A DNA stretch of 64,000 bases. Origin: Echinometra lucunter. Lineage: Eukaryota; Echinodermata; Echinoidea; Camarodonta; Echinometridae. The notes beneath the pieces were generated by a model. The model did no database searches, was not told the DNA's origin, and saw only the letters and a program-made list of their open reading frames with translations. Position 1 is the first letter of the stretch. Every line of letters begins with the position of its first letter. Both the position numbers and the translations under genes were made by a program. Shown here in pieces: positions 59,332-64,000 of the stretch. The stretch spans positions 2,626,114 to 2,690,113 of the forward strand of contig CM057156.1 in NCBI GenBank assembly GCA_029962745.1, given 5' to 3'.

Positions 59332-59975
59332 ATTCATGACGTCAGACATTAGTTATCAGGGTTTTTGTTGTTGTTGTTGTTGTTGTTTGTTTGTTTGTTT
59401 TTTGGACTGACGGACTGAATTTTCATTGATGGGAATACCATTCTATAAACCAGAAAATTAAATCTATATTCGCTTTTTTGAAATGTATTTTGGAAAATCG
59501 GTTCTAATCTATGAGTGTTGACTGTAATACCGAATTCAGATATTGATAATATTGATAAATGAATCAGGATGACAAGAACGGTAATGATAGGAATTTAAAA
59601 AATAATAATGAATTTGAATTCTTATCTCTAAACAGTATTGCTTCCCCAGTCACGCTTATGTATTTTTTTTTACAAGTGGCACATACGAAATACCCACACG
59701 TGAATGTTAAATATTCCTGTTTAAGTTTTTTCCCTGTTTGTTATGTATGACATATGTGATAATGCCAGAGGAACTTTTGCTTCGATTTGTCATGTCTGCA
59801 TCCCTCAGTCCTGATTTTTTTTTTTAATATGTTTCTTCTTTATTTTCATTTTTTTCTAATTAACAGAATATGGGCTCTATTGTAGAAATAAAATTTTAAA
59901 AAGCAACAAAAGTTACCTCACTTCATAATATTCAGATCTGTTAATCTCTATCTTTGTTTGTTTTTATCTCATGAT
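59332..59975. other. No recognisable gene
   Basis: AT-rich; nothing assignable apart from the (GTT)n near 59370. Confidence 0.4.
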
Positions 59976-59979
59976 TTAA

Positions 59980-60387
59980 CCCATTCATGACAGGAATTAT
60001 TTAAAGCCTAATTTGATCAGCTTTTATTCTTCAAATTGGCAACACCAACATTTTTATTTTATTGCTACAGTTGTCTTATAAAACGTCATGTATCTGAAAT
60101 GAATATAAATTGACAGAAATTATGATGAGAAGTCAAAAAGTTGCCAATTTGCAGGGGAAAACGGTGATTTTAAACTTTCTATCACATTGCCAATTTAAGG
60201 ATTTTAATGCTTATTTTCCTTTAAAAATTTTTCAGCATCAAACAACGAATATTGATGCAACCAAAATGGGCACAGTATGTGTAGAATTTTTTGCTCTTTC
60301 TGCTCATGTATTTGGTATGATTTTGGGGGCTTTGCATCAAAAGATATTAGGCCAAACCACAAAATGTGGACCTCTGTCAAGAATGGG
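59980..60387. mobile_element. piggyBac-like MITE, 408 bp, TTAA duplication
   Basis: The left end CCCATTCATGACAGGAA and the right end, complement CCCATTCTTGACAGAGG, are inverted copies. TTAA lies at both sides (59976-59979 and 60388-60391), and CCC ends with a TTAA target are the piggyBac signature. The inside is AT-rich with a GCCAATTTG/AATTGGCAA inverted word and no transposase. Confidence 0.8.
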
Positions 60388-60391
60388 TTAA

Positions 60392-61124
60392 TCTTCTTCT
60401 CTAACCTTTCTTCTAGTTCACAGAAAATGCACCAGCAAATATGTCAGAAGTCAGTAAGATATCGGCCATTCACCCATCTACATCAGGATAAAGAATTCCT
60501 TTAAAAACAGATAAAGATATTAAGAACACACAGACATTACCCACTCACACATCAATCATACGGTACAGACCTCTGTATTATCGATCATGAACATGATTAA
60601 GAAGTCTCGTGCCAAGGGTTCAACATTTTCATGTCTCCGAAGTGTGAGAGGGGTCAATACATTCTAGCTTAGCCTATATGACTATCTATGTTTACAGCAA
60701 GCGTTGTGTTAAGTATCCATTCAGATGTTTTTGTTTTTGTTTTGTTTATGTTTTTGAAACTGAAAGGGGCATCAGAGTTGCATATTTTGATAATGCATGA
60801 TTTAAATCATACAAATCAAAATATCTCTTTGTCCTTTTTTATGGAAGATAAGAGAATGAACGAATAATGATATAATTTCCAAACGAAATAACAAAAACAA
60901 TATTAAAGACCGACAGGTACATGTATAATTTGGAACATAATACATATATATTGTAATTTAAAATCATTTCCATTTTTGCCCTCGAAGTAAAAAAACGAAT
61001 TTCCTCCTAGGTTTTAGACTAAAAAACAGAGAAAGAATAGGATTTCTACAATAATTTTGCACTTAGATTCAGATTAAGTTTTTGAATGTGTTGTGTTCCA
61101 CACATAAGAGAAAAAAAAAGTGCA

Positions 61125-61158
<34 letters not shown>

Positions 61159-62071
61159 TGATCAGGATTTTTTCGCTACAAATCGGAGGGAATATTTTGC
61201 TTTTCTTTTGCCCTGCAAATAAATTATAAGAAAAAACTATTTCATATAAAAATATTATTTTTATATGAAGAAGTTAATGCCCTTTATAAAGAATTCATGT
61301 CGTGATATCATGAAGATCATTCTTATATTAAGAATTGAAATTTTTCATATCCATAATTTGAAACTGCCATTGTCTACAATACGAAATCATTTCTTGACAT
61401 GAAGAATTATTGATATGAAGAAACGAATCCTTGATATCAAGAACTGAATTCTTGAAACGAGAAGAAATTAATTTCTTCAGTGAAAACACAAAATGGGAAT
61501 GGAATGATATACATTTTTCCATACGACCGAGTGTTGAGAGGTATAACGGGCTTCGCGTAATTGCGGCTTCCAATTTTCGTCGTTTTTCTTTGCAGACAGA
61601 AACCGCCAATCTACCTCATGATAAACTACTAAAATATTGAAAGTCGGTTTTCCTCATTATGCTCTCCGTCGCGGAACTCAAAATATCTATGAAAGAAGGT
61701 ATTCTTTTCATTGAGTTGAATTAAAATAGAATAACTGTGGTATAGGGTAAAATAAGGTATCCACAACATGATGCATCTCAAAGATGACCATACTGTTGAT
61801 TAGATATAGCGTCTCTAGGGATTTGACAGATATTGACATACTGACCAAACCATCGGTCTGGGAATGCTAGTGTGGGGGATTACTATGATGGAGTTTGGAG
61901 TAAATTTATACTAATCTACGTCATCTAGTCACAATGATGAATCTTAGTTTAGAGATCGCGAATTGAGTCATTCATAAATGTCATCTTTTTGAAGACAATA
62001 TTCCTTCTGTCATTCACCTTAAATCAGAGAATATGTTCTCCATCGTTCATCGGGCGTCAGCTAGTTTTTAC
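60392..62071. other. No recognisable gene
   Basis: Includes a T run (61125-61155) and a TTGATATxAAGAA-rich area at 61270-61460 that looks like short imperfect repeats. No coding similarity. Confidence 0.4.
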
Positions 62072-62075
62072 TTAA

Positions 62076-62130
62076 CCCATTGCTGACGGGAACCCGTTGG
62101 CCCATGTATCAATTTCATTGGAATGATTTT
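62076..62130 (+). mobile_element. Solo piggyBac-like end
   Basis: TTAA (62072-62075) followed by CCCATTGCTGACGGGAACCC resembles the ends of the MITE at 59980. No mirrored end was found downstream, so only one end is present or it is a chance match. Confidence 0.4.
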
Positions 62131-62254
62131 ATTTTGTGCATGTCTGGATAAAATGAAGCAAACATGAATTCTTTACTGAAGCCCTATCAAAATACAATAA
62201 AGATGTAGAATATTTTCATCTATCAAGAGGCTAATCAAATTGACAAAGATACTG

Positions 62255-62370
62255 CAAGGATAATGATAATGATAATGATAATGTAATGATAATAATTTCC
62301 ATTTATAATAAAGCTCATCACGTGAATACTTCATGTCAATGCGCTACAATGTTACTTTTAAGGATGAATA
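62255..62370 (-). mobile_element. SINE 3' tail
   Basis: On the minus strand TGTAGCGCATTGACATGAAG, then GAGCTTTATTATAAATGGAA and (ATTATC)n. It parallels the SINE tail at 217-345. Confidence 0.5.
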
Positions 62371-62510
62371 AATGAATTCATTATTAACATTACCATTATT
62401 ATCATTTTTATTTGTATCAGTAATGTTAGTAGTATTTTATTCCTTTGTCGGCCTTCTTCCTCTGCTTCTTCTTCTTCTTCTTCTTCTTCTTCTCCTTCTT
62501 CTTCTTCAAT
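62371..62510. repeat. (TTC)n microsatellite and AT-rich flank
   Basis: (TTC)n at 62466-62508; the poly-Leu and poly-Glu frames are artefacts. Confidence 0.85.
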
Positions 62511-63635
62511 GTCCTCTCCTGCGTTTGTTGTATCTCTTTTTCCACACATGTTGATTTCATTGAAAATTGCTTATAATTTTAATTCCTCGCAATAGACATA
62601 ACGAAATGTAGCCAGAATTTCTAATTGGATTAAAAATCGGTATTTATTTTCTTGCGCTCCTTCTTCATTGTGGTTAGTAGTAAGTTCCACGAAAACATTT
62701 ATTCAGATATGCTAACAGTGCTACATGAATAAAAAAAAATTTACAAGAGGGAATTTCTAGGAAAGTTTATATCGCATTGAGCAAGTCAATATGCCTTAGC
62801 CAATAATATTACAGGTTTAAAAGAATTTTTAAGAGGTTATTTCCTAGAACAGTTTCATATTGCATTTTGCAATTTGATAATCCTACGCTATTACTATTTA
62901 AAATCCGCTTAGCTCTGTAAAGGAGAAAAGATGTACATGTATATACAGCTAGCGACAATCATCAATAATTTTTACTTATTTCGTATAGTTTCTCTATTTT
63001 CCCTGATTTAGCATCACTTATAGTGAACTAAGGCGATTAATCTTTTAAATGTACTATCACTCTCATTAAAATGAACACGAACACTCACCATGCTCACTGA
63101 CCCCATGGAAGAACAGGCGTATTCTGCTATACAACTTAAATAGGCTATCAGCCGTGAATATCTGATATGTACCAAATATGTTTGTATGTTATCTTTCTTT
63201 GAGCGGTAAATGACACAACCAACAAACAAACTGATAAAACCCATTTAACGTCTGAGCTCTTTCATTTTCCCATCTATGCAATATCTAAATTCATTTGCTG
63301 AAATCACAGATGTCTTTTCATTTGTTCCTATAGTATGAAACCCAAAAGTGACAACAACCAAAAAAATCTTTACGTATTATTGTCACTCATCTTGTATTAA
63401 GTTCAGTGTATGAAAAACACGCTTTTCTTTCATTTTCAGACAGTCAAGATCTCCTTAATGAAGTTCATTTTGGAGTTACGACACAGATATTCTTTCAAGT
63501 ACACAGCCAAATTGCCAATATTAAGTCTCAAGATCAATACCGGCTGTAATTCAACCGAAGCATTAGCACAAGGACACGTCGAATGAAGAAATAGACCGTC
63601 TTACGCAGTTGAGAATCATTGCGCTGTGCTTGCAT
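62511..63635. other. No recognisable gene
   Basis: AT-rich intergenic DNA. No assignable feature. Confidence 0.4.
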
Positions 63636-63638
63636 TAA

Positions 63639-64000
63639 GGGGCGCTCAGATATGAGGCAACACTGTTGCACCACAATGGGGCGCCACATTTTAGTGTACG
63701 AGTCTATGGGGTATGAGGTGACAAAAAGATGTTTAAAGATGTTTAAAAAATATTTATTTATGTTGTTTTTGTTTGTTTTTTTTTTTTTTACTGCCCGACT
63801 GCAAAAAAAGACCACCGATCAAATTCCTAAAAAGTTAGCGCAAAAAATGTTGTCATGAGACTGTCTGCGCAAGTTCTGACAAGGTTTTCTTTTATTTGCT
63901 AGTTGGCGCGTTAATGTGCGTTCATTAACATAAGTGGCGCCACAAATCGCGCCATATCTGCACACTTGATATTTTGTGGCGCCACAAATCTGAACACCCC
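63639..64000. mobile_element. PIF/Harbinger-like MITE related to the one at 5285, ending at the window edge
   Basis: The left end GGGGCGCTCAGATATGAGGC and the right end, complement GGGGTGTTCAGATTTGTGGC, are inverted. TAA precedes it (63636-63638); the right flank is outside the window. The interior shares CTATGGGGTATGAGGTGACA, AAAAAGTTAGCGCAAAAA, GTCATGAGA and GCGCGTTAATG with the 5285 element, while the outermost 20 bases differ. A T run lies at 63776-63789. Confidence 0.7.

Overview
This is a eukaryotic, AT-rich, almost gene-free stretch. It is packed with simple repeats, poly-C/poly-G runs and many families of mobile-element relics, and holds two placeholder gaps of exactly 500 N (4221-4720 and 31858-32357). 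The repertoire points to an invertebrate deuterostome, most likely an echinoderm such as a sea urchin: CR1/L2-like LINEs ending in short tandem tails, tRNA-headed SINEs whose bodies carry a CCCAGGTGTAAATGGG-like core, and hAT, PIF/Harbinger and piggyBac MITEs. The species assignment is inference. No bacterial-type gene, operon, CRISPR array or functional tRNA/rRNA gene was seen. Most open reading frames are short, uninterpretable or made by repeats.

One host gene is recognisable. On the minus strand at 34155-34734 lies the first coding exon of a class-A GPCR of the GnRH/AKH/corazonin type. It has an N-glycosylated N-terminus, TM1 to TM4, a DRY motif and a phase-0 splice donor in TM4, with a TATA box about 210 bp upstream. 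Two apparent one-base losses break its frame, so it is either a decaying copy or a consensus-sequence error. No later exons were found.

Layout. 1-1310: SINE tail and satellite-like GAGCGAGC units. 1863-3413: LINE tail and a foldback element. 5285-5654: Harbinger-like MITE with TAA duplication. 11641-11787: small MITE with CAG duplication. 12155-14580: CR1-like LINE on the minus strand, split by a second copy inserted into its reverse transcriptase. 13908-19368: a recent 2.73-kb head-to-tail duplication carrying reverse-transcriptase remnants, a tRNA-SINE, a second LINE C-terminus and satellite-like DNA. 19483-20120: diverged direct repeats. 21829-22002: long TTC tract. 22838-23345 and 26290-26638: SINE and LINE ends. 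27808-29313: complete 1.5-kb hAT-like element with 8-bp target duplications and seven internal repeat units. 30186-32466: two SINEs, the second interrupted by the gap. 34155-34948: GPCR exon and promoter. 37362-38881: 1.5-kb foldback element. 39461-41576: LINE remnant hit by a Harbinger-like MITE and by a palindromic element built of 21-bp repeats, with a second copy of the latter nearby. 48648-49120: 473-bp palindromic element. 54682-54739: hairpin. 56312-56740 and 58769-59331: short-repeat arrays. 59980-60387: piggyBac-like MITE. 63639-64000: a relative of the 5285 MITE ending at the window edge.

The genes do not form a pathway. The biological interest lies in the nested insertion history, in non-autonomous elements with periodic interiors (21 bp and about 170 bp), and in the frame-broken neuropeptide-receptor exon. 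Stretches where nothing could be recognised are listed as such.
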